Shown one piece after another: positions 25,426-36,241 of a DNA stretch of 64,000 nt (positions within the stretch are counted from its first letter, which is position 1; each line of letters starts with the position of its first letter). The position numbers and the translations under genes were made by a program. A model generated the notes under the pieces. That model saw nothing but the letters and a program-made list of their open reading frames with translations. It was not told the origin of the DNA and searched no databases. Source of the DNA: Paenarthrobacter nicotinovorans (GTDB lineage Bacteria > Actinomycetota > Actinomycetes > Actinomycetales > Micrococcaceae). Where the stretch lies: the NCBI RefSeq assembly GCF_007670255.1, contig NZ_SZVS01000003.1, forward strand, positions 186,001 to 250,000, read 5' to 3'.

Positions 25426-26734
25426 AGTGCGAACCTTGAAAGTGGCCCTGCTGGGCTGTGGCAACGTTGGGGCCCAGGTCGCGCGGATTCTGATTGACGA
25501 CGCCGAAGCACTGGCCGCCCGCAGCGGTGCCCGCCTTGAACTCTCCGGTATCGCAGTCCGCAATGTCGATTCCCCACGTGACGTCGAGCTGCCGCGCGAG
25601 CTCTTTACGACGGACGCCGACATACTGGTCAAGGATGCGGACCTGGTCATCGAACTCATGGGCGGCATCGAACCGGCCCGTTCATTGATCCTCACCGCAA
25701 TCCAGAACGGTGCCTGCGTTGTCACCGGCAACAAGGCCCTGCTGGCGCAGGATGGACCCACCCTGTACGAAGAGGCCGATAAAGCCGGTGTGCAGTTGTC
25801 CTACGAGGCCGCCGTCGCCGGAGCCATCCCCATCCTGCGTCCCATCCGCGACAGCCTCTCCGGGGACCGGATCACCCGGGTCCTGGGCATCGTCAACGGC
25901 ACCACCAACTTCATCCTCGACCAGATGGACAGCACGGGCGCACAGTTCGCTGACGCCCTGGCAGAAGCCCAGCGCCTCGGCTACGCCGAAGCCGACCCTA
26001 CTGCGGACGTCGAAGGACACGACGCCGCAGCCAAGGCTGCCATCCTCGCGTCATTGTCGTTCCACACCCGTTTCTCCCTGGACGACGTCTACTGCGAGGG
26101 CATCACCAAAGTCAGTGCCTCGGACATCGCATCGGCCAAGGAAGCCGGATTCGTCATCAAGTTGCTGGCGATTGCGGAAAAGATCGACTCCGAGGACCAC
26201 GGCAGCGGCATCTCGGTGCGTGTGCACCCCACTTTGCTCCCGCGTGAACACCCCCTCGCGGCGGTTCGCGGTGCTTTCAACGCGGTGTTTATCGAGGCAG
26301 AAAATGCCGGCGAGCTGATGTTCTACGGCCAGGGAGCCGGGGGAACGCCCACGGCATCGGCTGTGCTCGGTGACCTCGTATCCGCCGCCCGCCGCTTGGT
26401 TCTGGGTGGACCGGGTCGAACTGAAACCACCACGGGCCACGTACCTGCGCTGGCCATCGATGCCTCCAACACCAGCTACTACATCGGCCTGGACGTCGCC
26501 GACCAGGCAGGTGTCCTTGCCCGTATTGCGCACATCTTTGCGGAGAACGGCGTGTCCATCGAAATCATGCGTCAAACGATCCACCGCGACTCTGAGTCAA
26601 AGGTTGAGTCCGCCGAACTGAAGATCGTGACGCACCGTGCATCCGAAGCTGCACTCGCAGCAACCGTCGAGGCCGTCAAGGGCCTTGACGTCATCAATTC
26701 CGTCACATCCGTACTGCGGGTAGAAGGGGTCTAA
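25418..26734 (+). CDS. hom: Homoserine dehydrogenase
   Basis: 438 residues. The nucleotide-binding loop is LLGCGNVGAQVARIL, the catalytic lysine motif is VVTGNKALLA, and substrate-binding segments include GIVNGTTNFILDQM and ADPTADVEGHDAA. A C-terminal ACT domain (about 355-430, VLARIAHIFAENGVSIEIM) implies allosteric control, probably by threonine. It reduces aspartate semialdehyde to homoserine. It starts inside the end of lysA, and thrC begins right after its stop. Confidence 0.96.
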   Translation: MSEVRTLKVALLGCGNVGAQVARILIDDAEALAARSGARLELSGIAVRNVDSPRDVELPRELFTTDADILVKDADLVIELMGGIEPARSLILTAIQNGACVVTGNKALLAQDGPTLYEEADKAGVQLSYEAAVAGAIPILRPIRDSLSGDRITRVLGIVNGTTNFILDQMDSTGAQFADALAEAQRLGYAEADPTADVEGHDAAAKAAILASLSFHTRFSLDDVYCEGITKVSASDIASAKEAGFVIKLLAIAEKIDSEDHGSGISVRVHPTLLPREHPLAAVRGAFNAVFIEAENAGELMFYGQGAGGTPTASAVLGDLVSAARRLVLGGPGRTETTTGHVPALAIDASNTSYYIGLDVADQAGVLARIAHIFAENGVSIEIMRQTIHRDSESKVESAELKIVTHRASEAALAATVEAVKGLDVINSVTSVLRVEGV

Positions 26735-27838
26735 GTGGCTCACCAATGGCGCGGAGTAATCCGCGAATATGCTGATCGTTTGCCTGTAACGGAAGCCACG
26801 AAGGTCATCACCCTCGGCGAAGGGGGCACGCCGCTCGTTCACGCCCACAAGCTCTCCGAACTGACCGGATCCGAGGTTTACCTCAAGGTCGAAGGCATGA
26901 ACCCCACGGGATCCTTCAAGGACCGCGGTATGACCATGGCCATGACAGCAGCTGTCGAGGCCGGCGCCAAGGCCGTGGTTTGCGCCTCGACGGGAAACAC
27001 CTCGGCATCCGCCGCAGCCTACGCGACGGCCGCAGGTTTGAAGTGTGCAGTGCTGGTACCCGAAGGCAAGATTTCCATGGGCAAGTTGAGCCAGGCGATC
27101 GCCCACGGCGCTACCTTGCTCCAGGTCGACGGCAACTTCGACAACTGCCTGGATATCGCCCGCAAGCTTGGCGAATCCTACCCGGTGTTCCTGGTGAACT
27201 CGGTCAACCCCGCACGCATCCAGGGCCAGAAGACAGGCGCCTTCGAAGTGGTGGATTCATTGGGTGATGCCCCGGATATCCATGTCCTGCCCGTTGGCAA
27301 TGCAGGCAACATCAGCGCTTACTGGAAGGGCTACAAGGAGTACGCGGCACCTTTCGAGACCGCCAACGGTACCCTTCCGGCCGTTTCCACCAAGACTCCC
27401 ATCATGTGGGGCTTCCAGGCTGCCGGCGCAGCACCGTTCGTTGCCGGGCACCCCATCACGGAGCCGGACACGATCGCAACGGCCATCCGTATCGGCAATC
27501 CCGCATCCTGGGACACCGCTGTGGCGGCGCGGGATGAATCGGGCGGACTGATTGAAGCAGTCACCGACGAGGAAATCCTGGACGCGCACCGCTGGCTGTC
27601 GTCCAAGGAAGGCGTCTTTGTCGAACCCGGCTCCGCTGCAGGTGTGGCCGGGCTGATCAAGAAGCACGCGGCCGGCCAGGTTCCCTCGGGCAAAACCATC
27701 GTCATCACCGTCACCGGACACGGACTCAAGGACCCCCAGTGGGCCCTCCGGACCGAAGACGGCAGTGACGTCCAGCCCGTCAAGGTGCCGAACGACGTCG
27801 TCACCGTTGCAGCAGAACTGGGACTGGAAGAAAGCTAA
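26735..27838 (+). CDS. thrC: Threonine synthase
   Basis: 367 residues, GTG start adjoining the hom TAA. The PLP lysine is in [15 protein letters not shown]. Further features are [14 protein letters not shown], the glycine-rich loop [17 protein letters not shown], and the C-terminal [11 protein letters not shown]. It is the short single-domain type used in Gram-positives. It converts O-phosphohomoserine to threonine. thrB follows after two bases. Confidence 0.96.
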   Translation: MAHQWRGVIREYADRLPVTEATKVITLGEGGTPLVHAHKLSELTGSEVYLKVEGMNPTGSFKDRGMTMAMTAAVEAGAKAVVCASTGNTSASAAAYATAAGLKCAVLVPEGKISMGKLSQAIAHGATLLQVDGNFDNCLDIARKLGESYPVFLVNSVNPARIQGQKTGAFEVVDSLGDAPDIHVLPVGNAGNISAYWKGYKEYAAPFETANGTLPAVSTKTPIMWGFQAAGAAPFVAGHPITEPDTIATAIRIGNPASWDTAVAARDESGGLIEAVTDEEILDAHRWLSSKEGVFVEPGSAAGVAGLIKKHAAGQVPSGKTIVITVTGHGLKDPQWALRTEDGSDVQPVKVPNDVVTVAAELGLEES

Positions 27839-27840
27839 CA

Positions 27841-28815
27841 GTGGAATCGACACAGCCCACCGCGACAGATCGTGCCCTCGTCGCGGCAGGCCAACGGCTG
27901 ACCGTCAAAGTCCCGGGTACAAGTGCCAACCTGGGTCCGGGCTACGACAGCCTGGGCCTTGCACTGTCCATTTACGACACCTTGACGGTGGAAACCCTCA
28001 GCACCGGAGAGCTCGAGTTCGAGCTCTCCGGTGAGGGCGCCGACACCCTTCCACGCGATGCCAGCCACCTTGTGGTGCGGGCCATCGATCTCGCTTTGGA
28101 CCGTCTGGGCTTCCAGCACAGCGGACTGCGGATCATTGCCGACAACGTCAATCCGCACGGACGGGGGCTGGGTTCCTCTGCGTCTGCGGTGGTTGCCGCG
28201 GTTACCGCTGCCAACGCCATGGTGCCGGAGGAAGCGCAACAGAACCGGCAGTGGATTCTCCAGCTGACCAGCGAAATGGAAGGCCACCCGGACAACGTCG
28301 CACCCGCGATTTTCGGCGGACTGGCGCTGTCGTGGCAGGACAGCGAGCAGTACAGCACCACCCGGGCCGAAGTGGCTCCGTCGGTCACTCCCATTGTGGC
28401 CGTGCCGGATTACGAACTCTCCACCGAGACCGCCCGGGGCCTGCTTCCCGCATCAGTTGGCCACCATGCTGCGGCAATGAACTCCGGACGTGCTGCCTTG
28501 CTGATCCATGCACTGACTACAGAACCAGCGCTGCTGTTGCCCGGCACCGAAGATTATCTGCACCAGAGCTACCGGGCCCAGGCGATGAGGCCGAGTGCCG
28601 ACCTTATCGCGGGCCTTCGGTCAGCAGGGCACGCAGCCGTCGTTTCGGGCGCAGGGCCCACAGTGATGGTCCTCGCCAACGGTGGGGACGACGCCGTTGA
28701 GGTGGTTGATTTCATCAAGTCGTTTACCTCCGCCAACACACCCGACGTCGGTTGGCGCGTGATGACGCTGGCTGTTGACGTTCAAGGTGCTAGAGTGGAA
28801 GTGCACCGCCGGTAA
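27841..28815 (+). CDS. thrB: Homoserine kinase (GHMP family)
   Basis: 324 residues, GTG start. GHMP motifs are PGTSANLGPGYDSLGLA at the N-terminus, the ATP loop GRGLGSSASAVVAAV, and the C-terminal SGAGPTVMVLA. It phosphorylates homoserine, feeding thrC. The coding sequence contains a 32-bp near-perfect palindrome at 28002-28033. It is last in the amino-acid run; rho follows after a ~300-base leader. Confidence 0.95.
   Translation: MESTQPTATDRALVAAGQRLTVKVPGTSANLGPGYDSLGLALSIYDTLTVETLSTGELEFELSGEGADTLPRDASHLVVRAIDLALDRLGFQHSGLRIIADNVNPHGRGLGSSASAVVAAVTAANAMVPEEAQQNRQWILQLTSEMEGHPDNVAPAIFGGLALSWQDSEQYSTTRAEVAPSVTPIVAVPDYELSTETARGLLPASVGHHAAAMNSGRAALLIHALTTEPALLLPGTEDYLHQSYRAQAMRPSADLIAGLRSAGHAAVVSGAGPTVMVLANGGDDAVEVVDFIKSFTSANTPDVGWRVMTLAVDVQGARVEVHRR
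28002..28033. repeat. Perfect 15-bp inverted repeat inside thrB
   Basis: CACCGGAGAGCTCGA (28002-28016) and TCGAGCTCTCCGGTG (28019-28033) flank a GT. In the protein this is the TGELEFELSGE segment. At the RNA level it can form a 13-15 bp hairpin within the coding region. Confidence 0.75.
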
Positions 28816-29116
28816 AACCGCGGGCAGTTCCCTGATTTTGGACTTCGGTGTTTCGCCGTACCTTTCGTCAACTGTGCCAACGTTGGTGGTGTCGTCTCTT
28901 TCCGGCCTGCATCAGGTCCGCAGAACTCTCTGTTTCCTGAATTTCAGGCTGGCTGTCCGGGTAACCGGTTCCAGTGAAGGCGATCAGTATCCGGCCCTGT
29001 TGGCCACAATCCATCAGGCACGGCCAAAATCACCGGCTGCAGATCTGAACTGCAGCCCAGAACAATCATCGCGTCCAGCTCTCGCTCTGGACGCCGTCGA
29101 GGGGGAAGGATCCTTC
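28816..29116 (+). promoter_or_regulatory. rho 5' leader
   Basis: About 300 bases with no gene. An in-frame open reading extends through it from 28775 but is not conserved-looking. A hairpin GGCTGCAG/CTGCAGCC (29035-29042 with 29050-29057) sits 60 bases before the rho start. A smaller palindrome CCTGAA-T-TTCAGG lies at 28936-28948. Rho is commonly autoregulated through its leader, so this may hold the control region. I see no convincing promoter hexamers. Confidence 0.4.
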
Positions 29117-31243
<2,127 letters not shown>

Positions 31244-31253
31244 CTGTTTTACT

Positions 31254-31368
31254 GAGCCGCTGATTCTGCTGCCCCCGCCCCTACGCGTGGTGGCCATGTC
31301 CTAACGGACTTTGCCACCACGCTCCGGCAGGCCCGAAGCCACTCCCGGGGCAGCAGAATCAGCGGCTC
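31254..31368 (+). terminator. Large 115-base inverted-repeat structure after rho
   Basis: Outer arms of 22 bp (31254-31275 and 31347-31368) match perfectly. Nested inside is a 10-bp perfect stem GCGTGGTGGC/GCCACCACGC (31285-31294, 31313-31322) capped by GTCC-TAAC-GGAC. The tail GTTCCGTTTTCGG is only weakly T-rich. It starts 11 bases after the rho stop, so termination or 3'-end protection is the simplest role, but it is far larger than the other terminators in this window. Confidence 0.7.
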
Positions 31369-31481
31369 GTTCCGTTTTCGGCTCGCCTTCGCGGGCCGGT
31401 TGTTAATACTCGACGGCGGTCGTGTCACCTTCCGCTGTTTGCGCCACTAAACTTGAGCGCAGCGTTGAAAGGTTGTTCTAA

Positions 31482-32555
31482 ATGTTTGAGTCCGTACAGG
31501 GATTGCTTGATGAGCATGCTGCTATTCAGGCGCAGCTGAGTGATCCTGCTGTTTATGCCGACCAGTCTGCTGCCAGGAAGTTGGGGCGGCGCTCTGCCGA
31601 GCTTCAGGGCATCGTGGAGGCCTACAACAAGTGGCGCGGGCTCAACGACGACCTCGAGGCGGCCAAGGAAATGGCTGACGAGGATCCCGAGTTTGCCGCG
31701 GAAGTGGAGCAGCTTGAGGAACAGATTCCTGCCGCGCAGGAGCGCTTGCGCCGTTTGCTGATCCCTCGCGATCCCGATGACGCCCGCAACGTCATCCTTG
31801 AAGTGAAGGGTGGCGAAGGCGGCGATGAAGCCGCGTTGTTCGCCGGTGACCTTCTGCGCATGTACATGCGCTACGCAGAATCACGTGGCTGGAAGACCGA
31901 AATGATCTCTGCCACGGAGTCGGACCTTGGCGGCTACAAGGACGTGTCCGTGGCCATCAAGGGCAACTCGAATGACCCGGCGCAGGGTGTTTTTGCCCGG
32001 TTGAAGTTCGAAGGCGGCGTCCACCGCGTGCAGCGCGTTCCGGTGACCGAGTCGCAAGGCCGGATCCACACTTCGGCCGCCGGCGTCTTGGTGCTTCCCG
32101 AAGTCGATGAGCCGGAAGAACTGGAAATCAACCAGAACGACCTCAAGATCGACGTCTACCGCTCATCCGGTCCCGGCGGACAGTCCGTGAACACCACCGA
32201 CTCCGCCGTCCGCATCACCCACTTGCCGACGGGCATTGTGGTGGCCATGCAGAACGAGAAGTCGCAGCTGCAGAACCGTGAAGCCGGTATGCGCGTTCTC
32301 CGCGCCCGCCTTCTGGCGCACCAGCAGGAACAGATTGATGCTGCCAACTCCGAGCAGCGCAAGTCGCAGATCCGTACCATGGACCGCTCGGAGCGCATCC
32401 GCACGTACAACTTCCCGGAGAACCGCATTGCGGATCACCGCACCGGGTACAAGGCCTACAACCTGGACGCCGTGATGAACGGCGATCTTGAGCCGGTTAT
32501 CCAGTCCGCCATCGAGATGGACGAGCAAGCGCGCCTGGATGCTATTGGCGAATAG
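31482..32555 (+). CDS. prfA: Peptide chain release factor 1
   Basis: 357 residues, ATG with GAAAGG upstream. The GGQ motif is in [18 protein letters not shown] near residue 232. The class I release-factor body and the C-terminal [18 protein letters not shown] are standard. It reads UAA and UAG. The next gene encodes the enzyme that methylates its GGQ glutamine, a conserved pairing. Confidence 0.97.
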   Translation: MFESVQGLLDEHAAIQAQLSDPAVYADQSAARKLGRRSAELQGIVEAYNKWRGLNDDLEAAKEMADEDPEFAAEVEQLEEQIPAAQERLRRLLIPRDPDDARNVILEVKGGEGGDEAALFAGDLLRMYMRYAESRGWKTEMISATESDLGGYKDVSVAIKGNSNDPAQGVFARLKFEGGVHRVQRVPVTESQGRIHTSAAGVLVLPEVDEPEELEINQNDLKIDVYRSSGPGGQSVNTTDSAVRITHLPTGIVVAMQNEKSQLQNREAGMRVLRARLLAHQQEQIDAANSEQRKSQIRTMDRSERIRTYNFPENRIADHRTGYKAYNLDAVMNGDLEPVIQSAIEMDEQARLDAIGE

Positions 32556-32598
32556 CCGCCCGGCAAGGCCTTTTCACCTTCAGCAAGCAAGGCAATCC

Positions 32599-33471
32599 AT
32601 GACGTTTTACCCAGGCCAGAGCCTCGCGGACGCTGTTCGCGAGGCTACTGCCGTGTTGTCCGAGGCTGGTGTCCCCAGCGCACGCGTGGATGCCGAACTC
32701 CTGGCCGAGCACTTGCTGGGAGTGGGGTTGGGCCGCCTGCGCGCAATGCTGCTCGGTGATGCTCCCGCTCCCGACGGATACGAAGAACTGGTGCTGGAAC
32801 GGGCAAGCCGTGTTCCCTTGCAGCACATCACCGGCGTCGCCTATTTCCGGCATCTCGAGCTGCATGTGGGCCCAGGCGTTTTCATTCCGCGTCCGGAGAC
32901 AGAGTCGGTGGTCCAGCTGGTCATCGACAAAGTTGCCGGTATGCGTGAACCCAAAGTGGTGGACCTCGGGACAGGTTCGGGTGCCATTGCAGGTTCCATC
33001 GCCCACGAGGTGCCCGGCGCCCAAGTCCATGCCGTGGAATACAGCACCTTTGCCCACGCCTGGGCCGCGCGCAACCTCGAACCCCTCGGCGTCCGGCTTG
33101 TCCAGGGTGATCTCCGGGATGCCCTGCCCGAGCACAACGGAACCTTCGACGTCGTCGTCTCCAATCCGCCGTACATTCCCGCCGAGGCGATTCCGTCCGA
33201 GCCCGAAGTAGCCCTGCACGATCCGCCGGAGGCGTTGTACGGCGGGGGAGCGGACGGAATGGAACTCCCGACGGCGGCAGCCGCCTCTGCGGCCCGGCTC
33301 CTGAAAGAGGGGGGCTACTTCGTGATGGAACACGCAGAAGTCCAGGCAGAATGGATCGCCGGCATGTTGCAACGCATGGGACGGTGGAAAAACATCACCA
33401 CGCACTTTGATCTGAACGGCAAAGAACGTGCAACCAGCGCGATACTGGCCAGTGTCGCGCCTGATGAGTGA
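32599..33471 (+). CDS. prmC: Release-factor glutamine N5-methyltransferase
   Basis: 290 residues from ATG 32599 (AAGG six bases upstream). An N-terminal helical domain binds release factor. The SAM-binding domain has VVDLGTGSGAIAGSIA and the catalytic NPPYIP near 189. An open frame extends upstream into the end of prfA but has no ribosome site. It methylates the GGQ glutamine of RF1 and RF2. Confidence 0.95.
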   Translation: MTFYPGQSLADAVREATAVLSEAGVPSARVDAELLAEHLLGVGLGRLRAMLLGDAPAPDGYEELVLERASRVPLQHITGVAYFRHLELHVGPGVFIPRPETESVVQLVIDKVAGMREPKVVDLGTGSGAIAGSIAHEVPGAQVHAVEYSTFAHAWAARNLEPLGVRLVQGDLRDALPEHNGTFDVVVSNPPYIPAEAIPSEPEVALHDPPEALYGGGADGMELPTAAAASAARLLKEGGYFVMEHAEVQAEWIAGMLQRMGRWKNITTHFDLNGKERATSAILASVAPDE

Positions 33472-33483
33472 AAGAATAGCGCT

Positions 33484-34221
33484 GTGACGACAACCTACAA
33501 CTGCACTTCCGAGGACCAGCGCGCTGAAGGACTTCAGCATGCCCAGCGCGCCATCACTGAAAAGAAGTGCATCGTGATGCCCACAGACACCGTCTACGGG
33601 ATTGCAGCTGATGCCTTTTCGCCATTGGCGGTGACCATGCTGCTGGCCTCCAAGGGCCGCAGCCGGCAAATGCCGCCTCCTGTGTTGATTCCCCGGATCA
33701 ATGCCCTGGATGGGCTCGCAACTGAGGTGCCGGCCGATGCCCGTGCTTTGGCGCAGGCCTTTTGGCCTGGCGGGTTGACGTTGATTCTGCATGCACAGCC
33801 GTCACTTGATTGGGATCTTGGGGACACCAAGGGCACCGTAGCCCTGCGGATGCCTGATGACCACCTTGCCTTGGACCTTCTGGGCATGACGGGCCCCTTG
33901 GCTGTGTCGTCTGCCAACCGTACCGGGCAGGAAGCCGCGCAGACAGCGTCGGAAGCACGCTTGCAGTTGGCTGATTCGGTTGAGGTCTATCTGGAGGGTG
34001 GCTTCCGCCCGGTCAAGGGAACCGCGGCAGTGCCGTCCACGATTGTTGATGCCACGTCCACGCCCTTCCGGGTGGTGCGCCAGGGGGCCATCGAACTGGA
34101 ACGCCTTCGCGAGATCGTGCCCTCGATTCTTGGCATCGGCGAAACAGTTGCTGCCACCGTTCCGGACGCCGATTCCGACACGGCCACGCCCGGGACCGAC
34201 GGCGAAAACCAGCCCGGATGA
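33484..34221 (+). CDS. tsaC: L-threonylcarbamoyladenylate synthase (Sua5/YciO/YrdC family)
   Basis: 245 residues, GTG start. The YrdC domain is visible in CIVMPTDTVYGIAADAFS, KGRSRQMPPPVLI, FWPGGLTLIL and SSANRTGQEAAQTA. It makes threonylcarbamoyl-AMP for the t6A modification of ANN-decoding tRNAs. A Pro/Asp/Thr-rich tail follows residue 215 and there is no Sua5 C-terminal domain. AAGAAT lies six bases before the GTG, so a leaderless transcript is possible. The ATG of the next gene overlaps its TGA. Confidence 0.92.
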   Translation: MTTTYNCTSEDQRAEGLQHAQRAITEKKCIVMPTDTVYGIAADAFSPLAVTMLLASKGRSRQMPPPVLIPRINALDGLATEVPADARALAQAFWPGGLTLILHAQPSLDWDLGDTKGTVALRMPDDHLALDLLGMTGPLAVSSANRTGQEAAQTASEARLQLADSVEVYLEGGFRPVKGTAAVPSTIVDATSTPFRVVRQGAIELERLREIVPSILGIGETVAATVPDADSDTATPGTDGENQPG

Positions 34222-35003
34222 TTCCTGCACGCCAACGCGTCCCCGTCCTTGACGTGGACGCCACTCCGATGCGCGTCCAGGAGCTTCTGGATGCCATGAC
34301 CGGACTCATTGAGGCCGGTAGCACCAGCACTGTCGTGGGGCACAACCTCCACAGCGTTACCTTGGTGCATTCCCGTGCCGACGTGCGGTCGGTCTACGAG
34401 AACAGCTCCATCGTCCTGCTGGACGGTGCTCCGGTGGCGATGTTGTGGGGGCTCGCCCACAAACGGCAACTGCAGCCGGCCGGTCAAGGGACCATGGCCT
34501 ACAGGCTCGGTTCCATGGATTGGATCCCGGAGCTTGGCAAGATTCCCGGGCTGCAGCGGATTGCCGTCATCGGGGCCGGACGCGAGGCCAATACCAAGGC
34601 AATTGCCCGCCTTCGATCCATCGTTCCAGGAGCAACAGTGGACGGTATGCCCGGCGAAGCATGGGATGAAGCCCTGGAAGGCGCGGTGGTGGACTGGTTG
34701 GCCGCGTTCGGTCCCCAACTGGTCCTGTTGGGCCTGGGCATGCCCCTTCAGGAAACGGTCCTGCACCGCAGGCTCGGGCAACTTCCTCCCGCTGTGTACT
34801 GCGCCGTCGGTGGAGCGATAGAACAGGTGGCCGGTATCCAAAAGCTGGCTCCGCGGTGGTTGGGCCGCCTGGGCCTTGAATGGGCCTGGCGCCTGGTGCT
34901 GCACCCGGGCAGGGTCGCCTACAGGGTTTTCGTTGAACCGTGGAAGCTGGCCGCCCTGCTGCTGCGACGCCGTTTCCAGCCATCCAAGACCAAAGGCAAC
35001 TAA
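34218..35003 (+). CDS. WecG/TagA/CpsF-family glycosyltransferase
   Basis: 261 residues of the GT26 family. VVGHNLHSVTLVHS, the motif SSIVLLDGAPVAMLWG, the Rossmann segment IAVIGAGREANTKA, and LVLLGLGMPLQETVL (usual GxPKQE) followed by GGAIEQVAG are visible. Family members transfer N-acetylmannosaminyl groups onto undecaprenyl-PP-GlcNAc in teichoic-acid linkage units or enterobacterial common antigen. A WecA-like GlcNAc-1-P transferase is encoded two genes downstream, fitting consecutive steps of one pathway. The ATG overlaps the tsaC stop. Confidence 0.88.
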   Translation: MIPARQRVPVLDVDATPMRVQELLDAMTGLIEAGSTSTVVGHNLHSVTLVHSRADVRSVYENSSIVLLDGAPVAMLWGLAHKRQLQPAGQGTMAYRLGSMDWIPELGKIPGLQRIAVIGAGREANTKAIARLRSIVPGATVDGMPGEAWDEALEGAVVDWLAAFGPQLVLLGLGMPLQETVLHRRLGQLPPAVYCAVGGAIEQVAGIQKLAPRWLGRLGLEWAWRLVLHPGRVAYRVFVEPWKLAALLLRRRFQPSKTKGN

Positions 35004-35960
35004 ATGTCATCGAAAGCTGTCGTGGTCGCTGTCGTAGTGACCTTCAACCGGCGTGAACTCCTCCAGACCACTTTGGAGGGCATCACCGCAGGCACCCGCG
35101 TACCTGACGCGATCGTCGTCGTGGACAACGCCTCCACCGACGACACCGCGGCGTTCCTGGAGCAATACCAAGCTCCGGTGACCACCGACGTCGTTCGTTT
35201 GAACACGAACGTGGGCGGTGCTGGCGGATTCGTCGTCGGCATGGAGCGTGCCATATTGGACCACCACGCGGACCATGTGTGGATCATGGACGACGATACA
35301 GAGCCACAGCCGGCCGCCCTTGATGAAGCCTTGGAGGTTTCCGAGGCTTACCGGCGGGAAACGGGGGAAGCTCCGGCGTTCATTGCGAGTCGTGTTGTCT
35401 GGACCGACGGCCGCGACCACCCGATGAACAGGATGCGACCGCGGCTGGGCGCAAGCGAGGCCGCACGCAGCACTGCTTCCCGGATCGGCGCAACCCAGAT
35501 CCGCAGTGCCTCCTTCGTTTCGGTGCTGATCCGCGCCGAAGAGATCAAGCAGCACGGCCTTCCCATCGCGGACTACTTCATCTGGAATGACGATTTGGAG
35601 TACACCGCCAGGATTTCCCGTGACGGCACAGCACTGACCACCGAGGCTTCCGTGGCCAACCACCATACGAAAGTCTTTGGCGACGCCGGGGCGGATCCGG
35701 GCCCTCGGTTCTATTACGAGGTTCGGAACAAGCTCTGGGTCTACACCCGCTCGAACGCCCTGGCGCCCTGGGAGAAGATCCTGTTCACCGGAGCTTCCCT
35801 GCGTAACTGGACCCGGACGATTGCAGCCTCCTCCAACCGGAAGGTTCTGTTGGAGGGCCTGCTCAAGGGACTGCGCCACAGCCTGAAGGCGCCGCGTTCC
35901 AACGCGCAAGTACTGGACGGAATCTACGCCCTGCGAGACGTAAAGGAGCCTGTCCGGTAA
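35004..35960 (+). CDS. GT2-family glycosyltransferase (galactofuranosyl/rhamnosyl type)
   Basis: 318 residues. A GT-A fold is seen in VVAVVVTFNRRELLQTTLEGI and VVVDNASTDDTAAF. The metal-binding motif is WIMDDDTEP (DxD), then YFIWNDDLEYTARI as the acceptor/base region. The pattern resembles GlfT1-like and rhamnosyl transferases acting on lipid-linked glycans. It begins at the base after the previous stop, so the two transferases are co-translated. The donor sugar cannot be determined. Confidence 0.88.
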   Translation: MSSKAVVVAVVVTFNRRELLQTTLEGITAGTRVPDAIVVVDNASTDDTAAFLEQYQAPVTTDVVRLNTNVGGAGGFVVGMERAILDHHADHVWIMDDDTEPQPAALDEALEVSEAYRRETGEAPAFIASRVVWTDGRDHPMNRMRPRLGASEAARSTASRIGATQIRSASFVSVLIRAEEIKQHGLPIADYFIWNDDLEYTARISRDGTALTTEASVANHHTKVFGDAGADPGPRFYYEVRNKLWVYTRSNALAPWEKILFTGASLRNWTRTIAASSNRKVLLEGLLKGLRHSLKAPRSNAQVLDGIYALRDVKEPVR

Positions 35961-36241
35961 CAGCCGGACAGCCCGGGCCCAGCGAAAACAAGCTGCGGCC
36001 CTGCGGCTGTGTCACAGGGTGGTCACGGCCATTGGCATTAGTATCGTGACTAGAGTCCACGAAAAATCCCGCACTATTCGGCACAGCCGGTGCAGGCATG
36101 GCGACGGAGTAGTTCCATTTATCCACTGACAGAATTCCACACCCTGAGCTGCCCTGAGTTGCCCCTCATTGCAGCGCCCGGGCGGCGTGCACCGGTTGCG
36201 GTGTCCGCGTCGGCCAAGCGGCCGGTCCAGGGAGTCGCCTC

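Noticed and set aside
35950..35971. CTGTCCGG/CCGGACAG stem at the end of the GT2 gene as a terminator
   Set aside because: Eight base pairs with no T-run; a weak hairpin spanning the stop codon.
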